Of a DNA stretch of 64,000 nucleotides, positions 1 to 11,470 are shown in pieces (position 1 is the stretch's first letter; each line of letters opens with the position of its first letter). Origin of the DNA: Brassica napus (lineage: Eukaryota > Streptophyta > Magnoliopsida > Brassicales > Brassicaceae); assembly GCF_020379485.1 (NCBI RefSeq), contig NW_026016743.1, positions 1 through 64,000 on the forward strand, given 5' to 3'. The notes beneath the pieces were generated by a model, which saw only the letters and a list, made by a program, of their open reading frames with translations, was not told the origin of the DNA and searched no databases. The translations under genes and the position numbers were made by a program.

Positions 1-394
1 GAAACTCCTCTCCATCTTACCAGTGTGTTGATAGCTTTCTTGATCTCATACACCACGTTCAGATGGTAAACGTTCCCAAAAGTCCATTTGGAGTACCCTC
101 CCACAGGTGTTTTGGAGTCTCACAGTAAGCTTTAGGCTTCCAAGAGATGTTCTTCAAGAGATCCTTGCAGCACAGATAGCACCATCAAGTCATCTTGAAT
201 CCACTTCTTTCCATCAGCAACCGCGAGCTCTCTTCCACCTTCTTCCTCACTGGCCACTGGTGCTGGAGCTTCATCTGTGATGTGACCCCATAACCCTAGC
301 CTCCCATGGCTGTCTTCACAAGCCTAGACCACAACAGGTAGTTTCCCCCACCCTTGAGAGAAATCGGAACTGTAATCACCTTGTTTCCTCCCAT
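1..394 (-). pseudogene. C1 gag, N-terminal part, frameshifted
   Basis: The ATG at 392-394 (minus) starts the same Gag as C7, beginning MGGNKVITVPISL, the N-terminal domain of copia Gag (UBN2/gag-polypeptide type). Compared with C7 it lacks one T near 304-308 (CCATGGGAGG against CCATTGGGAGG) and has a one-base insertion near 130-140, so the frame is broken. It cannot make a normal Gag unless these are assembly errors. Only about 130 codons are in the window. Confidence 0.8.
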
Positions 395-498
395 CTTGAT
401 TTGCTTGGACTTGGTTTAGAATCTCACAAGAAAGAACTTTTATCTGAAGCTGAAGAACACACGATCTCAATACCACAGCCAACCTGGCTCTGATACCA

Positions 499-1060
499 TA
501 TGACTTTAGAGAATATGAAAGGTATTGAGAAGTCTAAGAGAGATTTAAGAGAGATTAGAGTGTTTAAGAGAAAGTGTATGAGATTATCATGATGAACTAG
601 AGAGAGAGAGACTCATAAACTCGTGTGTCTTATTAATCAAGCAGATTACAATTATATAGTAAGGGAGAGAGACACTAGGTTAAACATTAGGGAAAGCATA
701 AGCATGTGGAGTCAAAGGGGAAGAGGAGCGTCCATTTGAAAGGATCCAATGGGAGAGCTTACACGCTTTGTATCTTGGCATCTAAGACCAAGATGCTGTT
801 TGCTTTACAGCCTGGAACAGCTAGAGACGCGCTGGTCTTCTTCCCTTAACGGACTGATCAGGATAAGGCTGTAACAAGATTAATCTCTCACGGTAACTCC
901 ACTTGGGTAACTTTAGGATGATCCCCTTTCCCTAAGTGTACGGCCTCACTTGTACGGCCTTGGCTTGTACGGACATCCCTCATGTACTGATTCCTTATTC
1001 AGAATCCTCTCATCCCTTCATGCCTTCACCTTGATGTCTCTTCTCTCCTTTTATTTAACA
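499..1060 (-). repeat. C1 5' LTR (562 bp)
   Basis: Near-identical to the 564-bp C7 LTRs in reverse orientation. The element-strand start is TGTTAAATAA (1051-1060) and the end is ..GTCATA (499-504), directly against the PBS. It contains several CCGTAC motifs (about 940-975) and the TTTGACTCCACATGCTTA box near 700-718. Confidence 0.9.
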
Positions 1061-1422
1061 TGATGCAAGCAACTTAGACAATTTCTAATTGATGCAAGAC
1101 TTTCATTGATGGATTAAACATAGGCAATAGCATCAGATAACACTAGGATTGAACTTAGACAGTATGAGATATGCTTATGTATGCAAAGAACTTATCAATC
1201 ATGATGCAAGCAGCAGAGACATTCTACTCAATTCTACAACACATTCATGATGATTCAGCTATGACAACACTCAAGACAATGCAATAAACAAAACATGAGA
1301 TTCTGGGACTCTAGACACCACTCACAGCACAATAAATAAAGACACAAGCTCTTATCAAGGTTAAGAGGTTTGCTTACAAACAAGAGATCCGAGCTGATCT
1401 CTTGAACCTCCATGGGCACGGT

Positions 1423-1530
1423 TCACTTGAACTTGGCAGGTTTGATGCTTGGATTCAGTATCCAACACCTTTCCTTGGTGTGCCCATCCCTCTTGCAATG
1501 CTCACTCTCCAAGCATCTCACACCAGAAGC
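1423..1530 (-). pseudogene. C2 gag remnant: zinc-knuckle region
   Basis: Read on the minus strand, this translates to a stretch resembling the copia Gag zinc knuckle and its downstream signature. EHCKRDGHTKERCWILNP is followed by KPAKF, compared with CDHCKKHGHKKSQCWILHP in C3 and C6. The first cysteine is changed to serine (AGT), and a TGA stop (1423-1425) follows KPAKFK. The change and stop indicate a dead gene. This remnant identifies C2 as a copia relative of C3-C9. Confidence 0.75.
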
Positions 1531-2047
1531 TTATTGAGTAGCTTTCTTCTTCCCTCTACTTCGGCTGGATCACTCCATGATCAGCTTGCAATGGTCTTGG
1601 TTTACATTGCATCACCCTCCTGGTGATGCTCTTTCTTTGCATGTCGACTGTCCTCTCTACACTCATCTGATGTGTAGGCTATGGTGACTAAACCACCATG
1701 GACAGAACCATAAGTCATCTCTCCATTGTCACAACATCCTCTCTACCCTCTTTGGAGCAGGCTGTGGACTTCCCACAGAATGTTGGCAACAGGCTTCATT
1801 TTACCATTCGATTGTAATGATAAGGAGGAAACAGGTCTTGAACTTTAGCTCTTCAGGTTGCTCATTTGAATCCCCACCGCAAGCTTGAGACCGAGAATGA
1901 GCCTCAATGAACTTCAAGACCAGGAGCACATCACCCTAAACAGCTGCGCTTAAATCACTGATCCATCCTTTTGCTTTAAGCTTCAAGTACCCTCAGATCA
2001 CCGGCCTTCCTCATGGCAAAGGTGGTGACCTTCTTCTTCTTGTGTGC

Positions 2048-2263
2048 CTTGAACCAGGAGCTCAACAACCTCGTGGCCTGCGCTTCTTAAACCGGCTTCT
2101 ACACACAAGAACCTTCCCATTGCTCCACACAATGGTTGGTCTTCCGCTTGTATGTCTTGAACCAGGAGCTCAACAACCTCGTGGCCTGCGCTTCTTAAAC
2201 CAGCTTCTACACACAAGTATCTTCCCATTGCTCCACACAATGGTTCAAGTCTTCCTCTTGTCT
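2048..2263 (-). repeat. 108-bp tandem duplication in C2
   Basis: Two copies of a 108-bp unit start at 2048 and 2156 and differ at only a few bases. The period is 36 codons, and the minus strand stays open across both (frame 1998-2354) with a repeated segment containing LCVEAGLRSAGHEVVELLVQ. I do not recognise this peptide. It could be a Gag repeat of C2 or a chance open frame. Confidence 0.75.
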
Positions 2264-2348
2264 TGGATAGGTGGTGAGCAGAGAACACTTCTTGTGAACC
2301 TGAAACACCACTCAAACTCCAGCAAGGATAAGACACAAGAGTATTGGG

Positions 2349-2941
2349 TATCACTTTTAGTGATGTTTAGAGTGATCTGAGTATTTAGGAAAGATTAGAA
2401 GAGATTTAGAGAAGATTAAAGTATAAAATGAGATTAAGAGTCTAAAGAAAGAACGAGAGAGAGACTAAGAGAGACTCATAACTTGCTTGATTTATTATTA
2501 TGGAGAGATTACATATTTATATGGATCAGCATACAAGGGTTTTGTAATAGTGAAAGCAAATCCTAAAGACTAAGCATGTGGAGTCAAACCAAGGAGAGGC
2601 GCGCTTCATTTGAATGAACGGAGGTGAGGCTTTACACGTTTGATGCCAAAGGCATCTTTGCCTAGATGCTCCTTTTGCCTTTACAGCTAGCAACAGCTTA
2701 AGCCGCGTCCCAACCTTATCCTTCAACGGTCATATCCTAAAGCCTCTTCCTCTTGTAGAGTCATCGGCCACTTTAGGATAGATGTGAGCTTTGCCTTTCT
2801 TCCCAAGTACCTGAGTTGTACGGCCTTTGCCCTATCCGTACACTTCTCCTTAACTTCACACAACTACTCCTTTTCTTCCTTTGATATCTCTTCTCATGTA
2901 AACCCTTGATCCTTTCACTTAATCATCTCCATAACTTAACA
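2349..2941 (-). repeat. C3 3' LTR (593 bp)
   Basis: Element-strand TGTTAAGTTATGG..AAAAGTGATA. It differs from the 594-bp 5' LTR by a missing G near 2809 (CCCAAGTACC against CCCAAGGTACC). Confidence 0.93.
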
Positions 2942-2950
2942 CTCCCCCTC

Positions 2951-2978
2951 AAGCTTAGCTTTGTGAAAGTCTAAGCTT
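2951..2978 (-). other. C3 pre-PPT hairpin
   Basis: Inverted repeat AAGCTTAG / CTAAGCTT with a 12-base loop. One arm runs into the polypurine tract. The same structure occurs in C4-C9. Confidence 0.7.
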
Positions 2979-3010
2979 GGACAGCCATGAGATCTTCCTC
3001 ATTAAAACCT

Positions 3011-3045
3011 CACTAAGGAAAACCCATTGGGACAAAACCTTAATG
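3011..3045 (-). other. C3 stop-proximal hairpin
   Basis: On the minus strand CATTAAGG pairs with CCTTAGTG around the core TTTTGTCCCAATGGGTTTT. It begins 35 bases after the pol stop codon (3081-3083). See the finding on this conserved structure. Confidence 0.7.
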
Positions 3046-3080
3046 AGGGAAAAAGAGTAAAGACCTCACAGCTAAGGGGA

Positions 3081-5078
3081 TCAGCTCCTTCTCTTCCCAA
3101 GATCTATGAGTCCCAATCTAATGTGAATGGACTCCATAGTCTTTTGTCTTGCCGCCTTGGTGAACACATCAGCCAACTGATCTTCACTTCTCGTATAGCA
3201 AGGTAAGATCACTCCAAGCACAATCATCTGTCTCACCTTGTGGCAATCAACCTCAATGTGCTTGGTTCTCTCATGGAACACCGAGTTGGATGCAATGTGA
3301 ATGGCAGCTTGATTGTCACAATGCATTGTCATTGGAGTCGCTTGATCAATCTCCAAGTGCTTCAAGATGCCTTTGATCCACACCAACTCGTTTGTGAGCT
3401 TCAGCATGGCTATATACTATACTCAGCTTCAGCACTTGAACATGACACCACCTTCTGCTCTTGCTTTTCCAAGGTACCAAGTTGCCTCCAATGAATGTGC
3501 AATAGCCGGTGGTTGATCTTCTGTCAGCTCTATCTCCTGCCCAATCAGCATCACAATAGCCCACCACTTCTGAGCTTCCATTGCATCCCATCCAAACCCC
3601 TTGATCCGGCGAGCCATTTAGATACATCAGCAGCCTCTCCACCATACGCCAATGATGTTCCTTGGGAAGCTGCATGTGTTGACTCACCTGATTCACAGCA
3701 AAGCATATATCAGGTCTTGTGATGGTAAGATAGATCAATTTTCCAACAAGTGTTCTATAGAGTTTAGGATCATGAAATGGCTTGCTGTCTTCAATCTCCC
3801 CCTCTCTTGGTACTTTGTAGCCATCCTCCAGTGGCATCCTTGCTGTCTTGCCTCCATAAGCACCTGCACCTTTCAAAAGATCAAGTGTATACTTCCTTTG
3901 GGACATGAACAAACCTTCCTTGGATCTACAAATCTCAATTCCAAGGAAGTATTTCATTTCTCCCAAGTCTTTGATTTCAAACATAGACTTTAGAAACTCC
4001 TTGGTTGCTTTGATACCTTCCTTATCACTCCCAGTGATAATGATATCATCCACATACACAAGAGAGCAACCATACCTGAGGGTGTCGTGAGTGTAAAGAG
4101 AGTGTGATCCAATTCTGACTTCTTGAAGCCTCGGCCATTCAGAGTTGTGCTCAACTTGTTATACCAAGCTCTTGGTGATTGCTTCAACCCATAAATGGCT
4201 TTCTTTAGCCTCAGTACATTCCCTCTCTTCACTAGATGTTCCAGACCTGGTGGAGGATACATATAGACTTCATCCTCAAGCTCTCCTTGTAGAAATGCAT
4301 TCTTTACATCCATTTGCCACAATCCCCATCCTAGGTTCACAGCCAAGCTTAAAACAATCCTAATGGTGTGTAGCTTGGCTACTGGTGCAAATGTCTCAAT
4401 GTAATCCTCTCCATATGTCTGAGTGAACCCTCTTGCTACTAGTCTAGTCTTCTTCCTCTCAATCGACCCATCAGCCTTGTACTTGATTGTAAAGATCCAT
4501 CTACTAGACACAGCTTTCTTCCCTTTTGGTAGTTCACTCTCATACCATGTATCATTCTTTATCATAGCTCCTGCCTCAGCTCCTACTGATTCCTTCCATT
4601 CCTTATCCTCCATTGCCTCTTCATAGCTTCTTGGAATGTGATTCTCATCCAAGTTTACCATGAATGCGCAATGTGCTTCTGGATATTGAGCAAAAGAACA
4701 CACGGCCTGAGTAGGATGCTTCACAGCTTGGGCATTGTAGTACACTCTTGTGTTTACCCAACTGGAAGGATCCTTTCTCAGCCTTGTACTTCTTCTCAAT
4801 ACTGGCCCTTCTTGCGCCATCTCTTGTTCTTCTTCTTGTGGCAGCACACTTGTTTCAGATCTTTCTTCTCTCCTAGCTGACTTGCTTCAGCTCCTTCTTC
4901 CCTTAGCTGACTCTCTTCAGCTCCTTCTTCCTGATCATTTGATTCCACAGCTTGATCATGAGAGCCAGAACTCTCTTCTCTACTTGTTTCTTCACGGTTT
5001 GGAGTTCTTGTTTCATTCCCCCCCTCATGCTCAAGGTTGGAAGTCTGATGATCCGGGACTGGGGTAGTGCTTCTCCCC
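3081..5078 (-). pseudogene. C3 pol, 3' portion (RT and RNase H), frameshifted
   Basis: Continues the C3 polyprotein after the C4 insertion and holds the integrase tail, reverse transcriptase (QMDVKNAFLQGE near 4300; YVDD near 4050) and RNase H ending at the TGA at 3081-3083. Against the intact C6 copy there is a one-base deletion just before the YVDD motif (about 4062). A second one-base deletion lies near 3463, and a 5-bp insertion near 3412-3420 (CTATATACTATACTC for CTCTATACTC). The reading frame is broken at least three times, so no active RT is expected. Short indels in homopolymers could also be assembly errors. Confidence 0.85.
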
Positions 5079-5617
5079 TGATAAAATGAATGAGTTATAA
5101 GAGTGGCTTGTGTGATTTATCAAGAACAAAGAGAAGAGATAGCTAGGGTTTTACTAAGAATCCGAGAGAGAGAGAGAGAGAGAGAGAGATTTCGAAAACA
5201 TAAGAGAGAAGTGAGGAAGTGTTTATTTTCCTTGATCCATTTGGTTCTGATTACATACTTTAAATAGATGCAACAATGAATAAACTAATGGCAAGTTGAC
5301 ATAGAAGAAAAGAATAAACAAAGAGGCCTGATCAAGGGCAGGTTGCGCACAGCCAAGGTGGAAAGCGACAGCACCAAACGGCTCTCTCTCCTTTGAACCA
5401 CCTTGTCTTCTTCTTCAACGGATCCCTTCTCTTGGCCGACATCTTTTAAATATCTTAAGGCAAGTATAACATCCTTCTTGATCACAGATGAGTCTCCTCT
5501 TGCCTTGCACGCCAAGTTAGATCACACTTGTACGGACAAGCTTACTTTGATCACTCCGGATGTATGTCTTGACTTGATTTCTTCTTCCTCTATGTCATTC
5601 ATGCTTTCATGTCAACA
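5079..5617 (-). repeat. C4 3' LTR (539 bp)
   Basis: Contains an (AG)n run at about 5164-5189 and TTGTACGGACAAG near 5528-5540. It differs from the 5' LTR by one base in a T run. Confidence 0.93.
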
Positions 5618-5625
5618 CTCCCCTC

Positions 5626-5655
5626 AAGCTTGACCGTGTGGGACAAGTCAAGCTT
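5626..5655 (-). other. C4 pre-PPT hairpin
   Basis: AAGCTTGAC / GTCAAGCTT inverted repeat with a 12-base loop, adjoining the polypurine tract. Confidence 0.7.
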
Positions 5656-5689
5656 GGACACCATGAAGCTATTCCCTCATTAAAACCTT

Positions 5690-5725
5690 AGCTAGGAAAA
5701 AACCTCATGGGATAAAACCCTAACC
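5690..5725 (-). other. C4 stop-proximal hairpin
   Basis: On the minus strand GGTTAGG pairs with CCTAGCT (with G-T pairs) around a divergent core (TTTTATCCCATGAGG). It begins 35 bases after the pol stop at 5761-5763. Confidence 0.55.
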
Positions 5726-5760
5726 AAGAAAAAGAGTAGAACACTTCATGGGAGGAGAGA

Positions 5761-6216
5761 TCAGTGACATGGAAGATCCGTGAGTCCAAGTTTAGGGTGG
5801 ATGAACTCACAAACCTTGCTGCTGGCTGCCTTGGTGAATATGTCAGCTAGTTGATCTTCACTTCTTGTGTAGCATGGAAGAATCACTTGCTGCTCCACTG
5901 CTTGTCTCACCTTGTGACAGTCCACTTCTATATGCTTAGTCCTCTCATGGAACACAGAGTTTGATGCAATGTGTATTGCTGCCTGATTGTCACAATGCAT
6001 AGTCATTGGCGTGGAGATCTCTATGCCCAAGTCCTTTAGCAGTCCCTTGATCCATATGAGTTCACTAGTAAGCTTCCTCATAGATCGGTACTCTGCCTCG
6101 GCACTTGAGCAAGAGACCACCTTCTGCTTCTTGCTCTTCCATGTGACTAGGTTTCCTCCAATAAAGGTGCAATAGCCTGTGGTTGATCTCCTATCAACTC
6201 TATCTCCAGCCCAATC
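5761..6216 (-). CDS. C4 pol, C-terminal part (RNase H), separated by C5
   Basis: The last about 150 codons of the C4 polyprotein. The minus strand reads the copia RNase H signature AGDRVDRRSTTGYCTF, SSAEAEYRSM, MHCDNQAAIH and FHERTKHIEVDCHKVR, ending in LGLTDLPCH and TGA at 5761-5763. The frame is open up to the C5 junction (target duplication caatc, 6212-6216) and would continue in the frame at 11964-15901. No ATG is needed, as this is an internal part of a polyprotein. Without its N-terminal half it is not expected to be expressed as a working enzyme. Confidence 0.88.
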   Translation of the reverse strand, partial: DWAGDRVDRRSTTGYCTFIGGNLVTWKSKKQKVVSCSSAEAEYRSMRKLTSELIWIKGLLKDLGIEISTPMTMHCDNQAAIHIASNSVFHERTKHIEVDCHKVRQAVEQQVILPCYTRSEDQLADIFTKAASSKVCEFIHPKLGLTDLPCH

Positions 6217-6217
6217 A

Positions 6218-9200
6218 GTTGTGGGAGAGTGTTCTTACTCAGCCTACATGGGGGAATCAGTAGAAGACAGTGGGGTGTTAAGAGAGCAGGAGAAAGGGAG
6301 TGGAGCTGATGATCGCATCACCAGGAAGGAATGGAGAGTGTTCATGGAACATGTACAAGCCTTAGCAGCAAGCAAGAAGCATGCTATACAATCCGGAGCT
6401 TCTAAACCCATGGTGATTGATTCTGGAGCAAGTCATCATATGATCAGTGATAGGAGGCTTATAAGTGAGATCAAGGCTGCAACAGGGAGTGTTAGGATAG
6501 CTAATGGTGCTATGATCCCAATAGAAGGAGTGGGAAAGCTCAAACTGTTTGAGAAGGACACGGCTGCCTTCTACATGCCTCAGTTCACTTCAAATCTATT
6601 ATCTGTGAAGAAAGCTACCATTGATCTTGATTGTCAAGTAGTATTCAGACCTGATGAAGTTGAGTTTCAAGATTTGAAGACTGGGAGAGTCATTGGCAGA
6701 GGAGACAGCAAAAATCAGCTATACCACCTCGACTTGGCTAAGACCTCTAATCCCTTGACTCTATTTGCTTGAGTAGTACTGCTGAGAAGATTGATAGTAT
6801 TACTTGGCATGCTAGATTAGGACATCCTCATGCTCGTGCCATTGAATTGATAATCCCTAATATGTCATTCAATCACTTGGATTGTGAAGCATGCATATTA
6901 GGAAAGCATTGTAGGACTGTTTTCCCAACATCTAAGACTACTTATGAGCATTGCTTTGATCTAGTTCACTCGGATGTGTGGACCGCTCCATGCATGTCTA
7001 GAGACAGCCATAAATACTTTGTGACATTCATTGATGAGAAGTCTAAGTATACATGGCTCACATTGCTTCCATCTAAAGATAAGGTGCTAGAAGCGTTTAT
7101 GAACTTCCAAGCATATGTATCTAATCAATACAATGCTACTGTGAAGGTACTGAGATCAGACAACGGAGGTGAATACATCAGCAATGCCTTCAAGAGTCAT
7201 CTAGCCAAGCATGGGATTGTGCATCAGACCAGTTGTCCTTACACACCACAGCAGAATGGTGTAGCTGAGAGGAAGAATAGGCACTTGATGGAGGTTGCTA
7301 GGTCGATGATGTTTCATGCAAATGTCCCAAAAAGATTTTGGGGAGATGCTGTTCAGACTGCTTGCTACCTCATCAACCGGGTCCCAACCAAGATACTGAA
7401 GAATCTGTCTCCATTTGAGGTGCTGAATAAGAGCAAGCCTTTTATTGATCACCTACGAGTATTTGGGTGTGTATGCTATGTCATGACTCCAGGAGAACAG
7501 AGAAACAAGCTGGAGGCAAAGAGTACTAAGGCAATGTTTATTGGATACTCTATCACTCAAAAGGGATACAAGTGCTATGATCCTGAAGCAAGGAGAGTGA
7601 TGGTATCTAGAGAAGTGAAGTTTATTGAATCCAAAGGGTATTATGAAGAAAAGGAGTGGGAAAATCTGAAGGATTTGTCTCAAGCTCCATCTGATAGAGC
7701 AACAACACTGAGGGTGCTGTTGGAGAAGCTAGGGATAGGGTTATCCCAGGATCAGGAATCTGGAAGAAGAGAGTCTTCCAATCCTACTAGTGAAGCTGAA
7801 AGAACAACCCCTCTTGATCATGAGAGGGGGAATGGAACTGAATCTCATGAGCAAGTGCAAAATCAAGAAGATTCAGGCCAGCATAATCAAGAGGTGACAC
7901 AGGAAGTAGAGAGTGGTGCTCAGTCTAGTGGAGATGGGCAAAGAGAGTCTACTGGCTCAGATGAGAGTGGTACTCAGTCTAGTGGAGATTGGGAAGTGGA
8001 TCCTGATGGGTCAAATGAGAGTGGTGCTCAATCAAGTGAAGATGGGCAAGAGCCACAAGAAGAACAAGTTCAGGAGCTGAGGAGGAGCACAAGGGTGAAG
8101 AGAGATGCTTCCAACTGGGTAAACACGAGAGTGTACTACAATGCCCAGGCTGTGGAGCATCCTTCTCAAGCTATGTGTTCCTTTGCAGAGTTTCCAGACG
8201 AGCATATAGCCTTCACAGTAAGCTTGGATGAGAGCTATATTCCAAGGACATATGAAGAAGCTATGGCTTTAAAGGAGTGGAGAGATTCAGTTGCTGATGA
8301 GTCCGGAGCCATGATTAAGAATGAAACATGGTATGAGAGTGAGCTGCCTAAAGGGAAGAAGGCAGTGACTAGTAAATGGGTGTTCACAATCAAGTTTCAT
8401 CCTGATGGAAGAATAGAGAGGCGCAAGTCTAGGTTGGTGGCAAGAGGATTTACTCAGACATATGGTGAGGACTATGTTGAGACCTTTGCTCCTGTGGCTA
8501 AACTTCATACTATCAGGATTGTATTATCTTTAGCCGTGAATCTTGAGTGGGATTTGTGGCAAATGGATGTGAAGAATGCATTCCTTCAAGGAGAGTTGGA
8601 AGATGAAGTATACATGCATCCACCACCAGGTCTTGAACATCTAGTAAAGAAGGGGAATGTGTTGAGGTTGAGGAAAGCTATCTATGGTCTCAAGCAGTCT
8701 CCAAGGGCGTGGTACAACAAGTTGAGTACTACACTGAATGGGAGAGGGTTCAGAAAGTCAGAATTGGATCACACTCTCTTTACCCTAACCACCTCATCTG
8801 GTATTGTGGTATTGCTTGTGTATGTGGATGATATCATCATCACAGGCAGTGATAAGGAAGGCATCAAGGCTACAAAGGAGTATCTCAAGGCAAGCTTTGA
8901 GATTAAAGACTTGGGGGAAATGAAGTATTTTCTTGGGATTGAGATATGCAGATCAAAGGAAGGATTGTTCATGTCTCAAAGGAAGTATGTGATTGATCTA
9001 TTGAAGGGAGCAGATGCCTATGGAGGAAAGACAGCCAAGATGCCAATGGAGGATGGGTACAAGGTTCCACGTGAGGGGGAGATTGAGGATAGCAAGCCAT
9101 TCCATGATCCTAAGCTGTATAGGAAGCTAGTGGGGAAGTTGATTTATCTTACCATTACTAGACCTGATGTATGCTTTGCGGTGAATCAAGTCAGTCAACA

Positions 9201-9789
9201 CATGCAAGTTCCTAAGGAGCACCACTGGCGGATGGTGGAAAGGATCTTGATGTATCTGAATGGAACTACTGGTCTTGGAGTATGGATGGGATGTAACAAG
9301 AGTACTGAGGTTGTAGGCTACTGTGATGTGGATTGGGCTGGTGATAGAGCAGATAGAAGATCAACCACAGGCTATTGTACATTCATTGGTGGTAACTTGG
9401 TCACTTGGAAGAGTAAGAAGCAGAAGGTAGTGTCTTGTTCCAGTGCTGAGGCTGAGTATAGAGCAATGCTGAAGCTTACAAATGAGCTAGTGTGGATAAA
9501 AGGGATTTTGAAGCATCTGGAGATTATTCAAGCAACGCCAATGACAATGCATTGTGATAATCAAGCAGCTATCCACATTGCATCTAACTCTGTGTTCCAT
9601 GAGAGAACAAAGCACATTGAGGTTGATTGTCACAAGGTGAGGCAGATGATGATTCTTGGGGTGATTCTACCTTGTTATACTCGGAGTGAGGATCAGTTAG
9701 CAGATGTGTTCACAAAGGCAGCAAGGCAAAAGACAATGGAGTCCATACACATCAGGTTAGGACTCATTGATCTCTCGCCTAAGGGCTAG
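6218..9789 (+). pseudogene. C5 gag end plus pol (PR-IN-RT-RH), one frameshift, no 5' end
   Basis: Starts inside gag at VVGECSYSAYMGE. It continues through the protease (DSGASHHM near 6420), the GAG-pre-integrase zinc motif (WHARLGHP near 6803) and the integrase core (HSDVWTAP near 6967, RSDNGGEY near 7152, QNGVAERK near 7252). RT follows (QMDVKNAFLQGE near 8560, YVDD near 8820), then RNase H, with the stop at 9787-9789. Compared with C8 one base is missing near 6750-6765, so the frame ends at TGA (6770-6772) and pol resumes in the next frame. Pol is otherwise open for about 1000 codons. With no promoter or start codon in this orientation and a frameshift, it is dead as it stands. Confidence 0.88.
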
Positions 9790-9831
9790 TCTATACACTC
9801 TCCTGATCATGTGATCTCTACTCTTTTTCCT

Positions 9832-9866
9832 CATTAAGGTTTTGTCCCAATGGGTTTTCTTTAATG
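9832..9866 (+). other. C5 stop-proximal hairpin
   Basis: CATTAAGG pairs with CTTTAATG around TTTTGTCCCAATGGGTTTT, beginning 42 bases after the pol stop at 9789. Confidence 0.7.
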
Positions 9867-9899
9867 AGGTTTTAATGAGGGAGATCTCATGGTCCTTCC

Positions 9900-9929
9900 A
9901 AGCTTGACTTGTTCCACATGGTCAAGCTT
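9900..9929 (+). other. C5 pre-PPT hairpin
   Basis: AAGCTTGAC / GTCAAGCTT with a 12-base loop, running into the PPT (AAGCTTGAGGGGAG). Confidence 0.7.
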
Positions 9930-9937
9930 GAGGGGAG

Positions 9938-10430
9938 TGTTGAGATGAGAGAATAAAGAGTTGATATATTGAGAGAGGAAGAGAGTTGGAGTAGACAGTA
10001 ACTTTGGAGTTTTACTGTGGTAACTTTAGTTTAACCACAGTAACAACTTGGGAAGTTATCTGATGGCATGAGAAGGTAACTTAGTGAAGGGAAGAGAGTA
10101 AACTCGACCAAAGAGGATAAGGAAGGATAAGGGAGCACTTTGACAGCCTGTATGATGCTGGAAAGGAGAGGATGCTTTTCTACTAGTGCAAGCATGTGAG
10201 AAAGCACAGCCAAGTGATTCAAAAGGAGTTCCAGCCTGTCCTTTGACTACACATGCTTATACATTTCGAAATTCCTTGTTGCTCTCTCTTTATATACTTG
10301 TAAACCCTCATCAGTATTAATTAATGGAGTTTTGAGTCTCTCTCTCTTAAGTCTCTCTCTTGTTCTTAATCTCCAATCTCTTTAATTCTCAGATTAGAGT
10401 TAATCACTCTTTAAATCATCAAATCTAATA
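9938..10430 (+). repeat. C5 3' LTR (493 bp)
   Basis: TGTTGAGATG..AAATCTAATA. Looks identical to the inverted copy at 11471-11963. It is followed by one extra t and then by gag sequence in reverse orientation. Confidence 0.93.
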
Positions 10431-11270
10431 TCGATCATCAGCTCCACTCCCTTTCTCCTGCTCTCTTAACACCCCACTGTCTTCTATTGATTCCCCCATG
10501 TAGGCTGAGTAAGAACACTCTCCCACAACTCTCTTTCTACCCTTTCCTATGTTGATAGAAGCTTTGGATAGCATTCTGCACCTTCTCTTCTTCCGGAAGC
10601 CCTCACTCCTACTCCCGGTTAGCCTCCATGAGCCCTCACTCCTACTCATGGTTAGCTTCTGGAAGCTCTCACTCCTACTCCCAGTTGGCTTCCATGAGCT
10701 CTCACTCCTACTCATGGTTAGCCTCTCATCATCTCTCATTATCTCATACGCCCTTCTTATAAGCCCACAAATCTCTTCCATTTCCGGAAGCTGTTCCCCT
10801 CTTAGAACCATCTCTACCAGCCACCCATATGATGACTCCATGCTCGCCAAGAGCTTCAAGACCGTCTCTTGCTCTTGTGTAGTATCCCCATCCACATGGG
10901 ATCTCAACCCTTGTAGTTCAACCCACAAATGTTGTAGCTTCCTCACATGGTTATTGAACTCTTCTCTTCCTGGTTTACCTCCACTAATCACCTTCTTGAC
11001 TTCATACACTCTCCTAAGACTGATCTTGTTCTCATAAACATCTTCAATCTTCTCAAGCAGTGTACTTTCTTCAAGACTAAAGCAATTTCCACTTGTTTCT
11101 CTTGCTGTCTGATCTTTCTCAGCAGCTTTACCCTTCAAAGACTCTTCCTTCTCATGGTTTCTCCAAACTCCACACCTCTTCAGAGTCGTTTTCATTTGTG
11201 AGAACCACCCCCACTCATTCCCTCTCTCTTCCATCTCTTCACGCCTTGCTGAACCACAAGCTAGACCCAT
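10431..11270 (-). pseudogene. C5 gag, 5' part, inverted relative to pol
   Basis: Reads about 280 codons on minus from the ATG at 11268-11270 (MGLACGSARREEME) to the rearrangement point. The Gag is unusual for this window. It keeps the helical Gag region but has no CCHC zinc knuckle; instead it shows a duplicated Ser/Arg-rich segment (MSRSESSWKPTGSRSESF, then MSRSEGSWRLTGSRSEGF) followed by basic residues. It ends GSGADDR at the junction. The continuation of the gene is at 6218-6315 and onward in the other orientation, so no full Gag-Pol can be made. Confidence 0.8.
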
Positions 11271-11470
11271 CTTCTGACCTTGTCAAACACCTAAAGGGAC
11301 TCCCTTGAAGCTGACTCTCCAAAAGAAACACCAACAGACACAAACTTGACTTTTAAAGGATCTAGCTCTTGAAAAATCTCAAGAACTCTCAAGAACACTC
11401 AAGAACACTCAAGAACATTTAGAAAAACGAAATAACTCTCTCCTTTTAAAGTAACCTGGCTCTGATACCA

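Larger units (their letters stand above)
1..1060 (-). mobile_element. C1: 5' end of a Ty1/copia element (C7 family), cut by window edge
   Basis: This is the 5' LTR, primer-binding site and start of gag of a minus-strand copia retrotransposon; the rest lies left of the window. It matches C7 (22743-28568) base for base over long stretches, so the family is clear. The LTR is 499-1060 and the PBS complement (read on plus as GGCTCTGATACCA) is 486-498. It is inserted in C2; the right target duplication should be tgatg at 1061-1065, but the left copy cannot be seen. Confidence 0.9.
1061..2348 (-). mobile_element. C2 internal region, left fragment (degraded copia)
   Basis: This stretch lies between C1 and C3 and belongs to the oldest element of the nest, C2, whose 5' LTR and PBS are at 51308-52252 and 51295-51307. 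It has no long frame. What can be recognised on the minus strand is a decayed Gag zinc knuckle (1423-1530), a palindromic AAGAGATC..GATCTCTT segment (1380-1403), T-rich non-coding sequence (1061-1378) and a 108-bp tandem duplication (2048-2263). The fragment continues at 19969 after C3. Confidence 0.7.

Noticed and set aside
2526..2726. 66-codon frame recurring at 2526, 19547, 20293 and 37132
   Set aside because: It lies in the C3/C6 LTR and is repeated with it; no sign of protein selection.
5161..5190. AG microsatellite as an independent feature
   Set aside because: It is part of the C4 LTR and is repeated at 16078-16102.
10031..10222. 63-codon frame present in both C5 LTRs
   Set aside because: Duplicate only because the LTR is duplicated; not conserved in the C8 LTR.
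10549..11037. 162-codon plus-strand open frame opposite C5 gag
   Set aside because: Shadow of the minus-strand Gag frame; Ser/Leu-rich with no recognisable domain.
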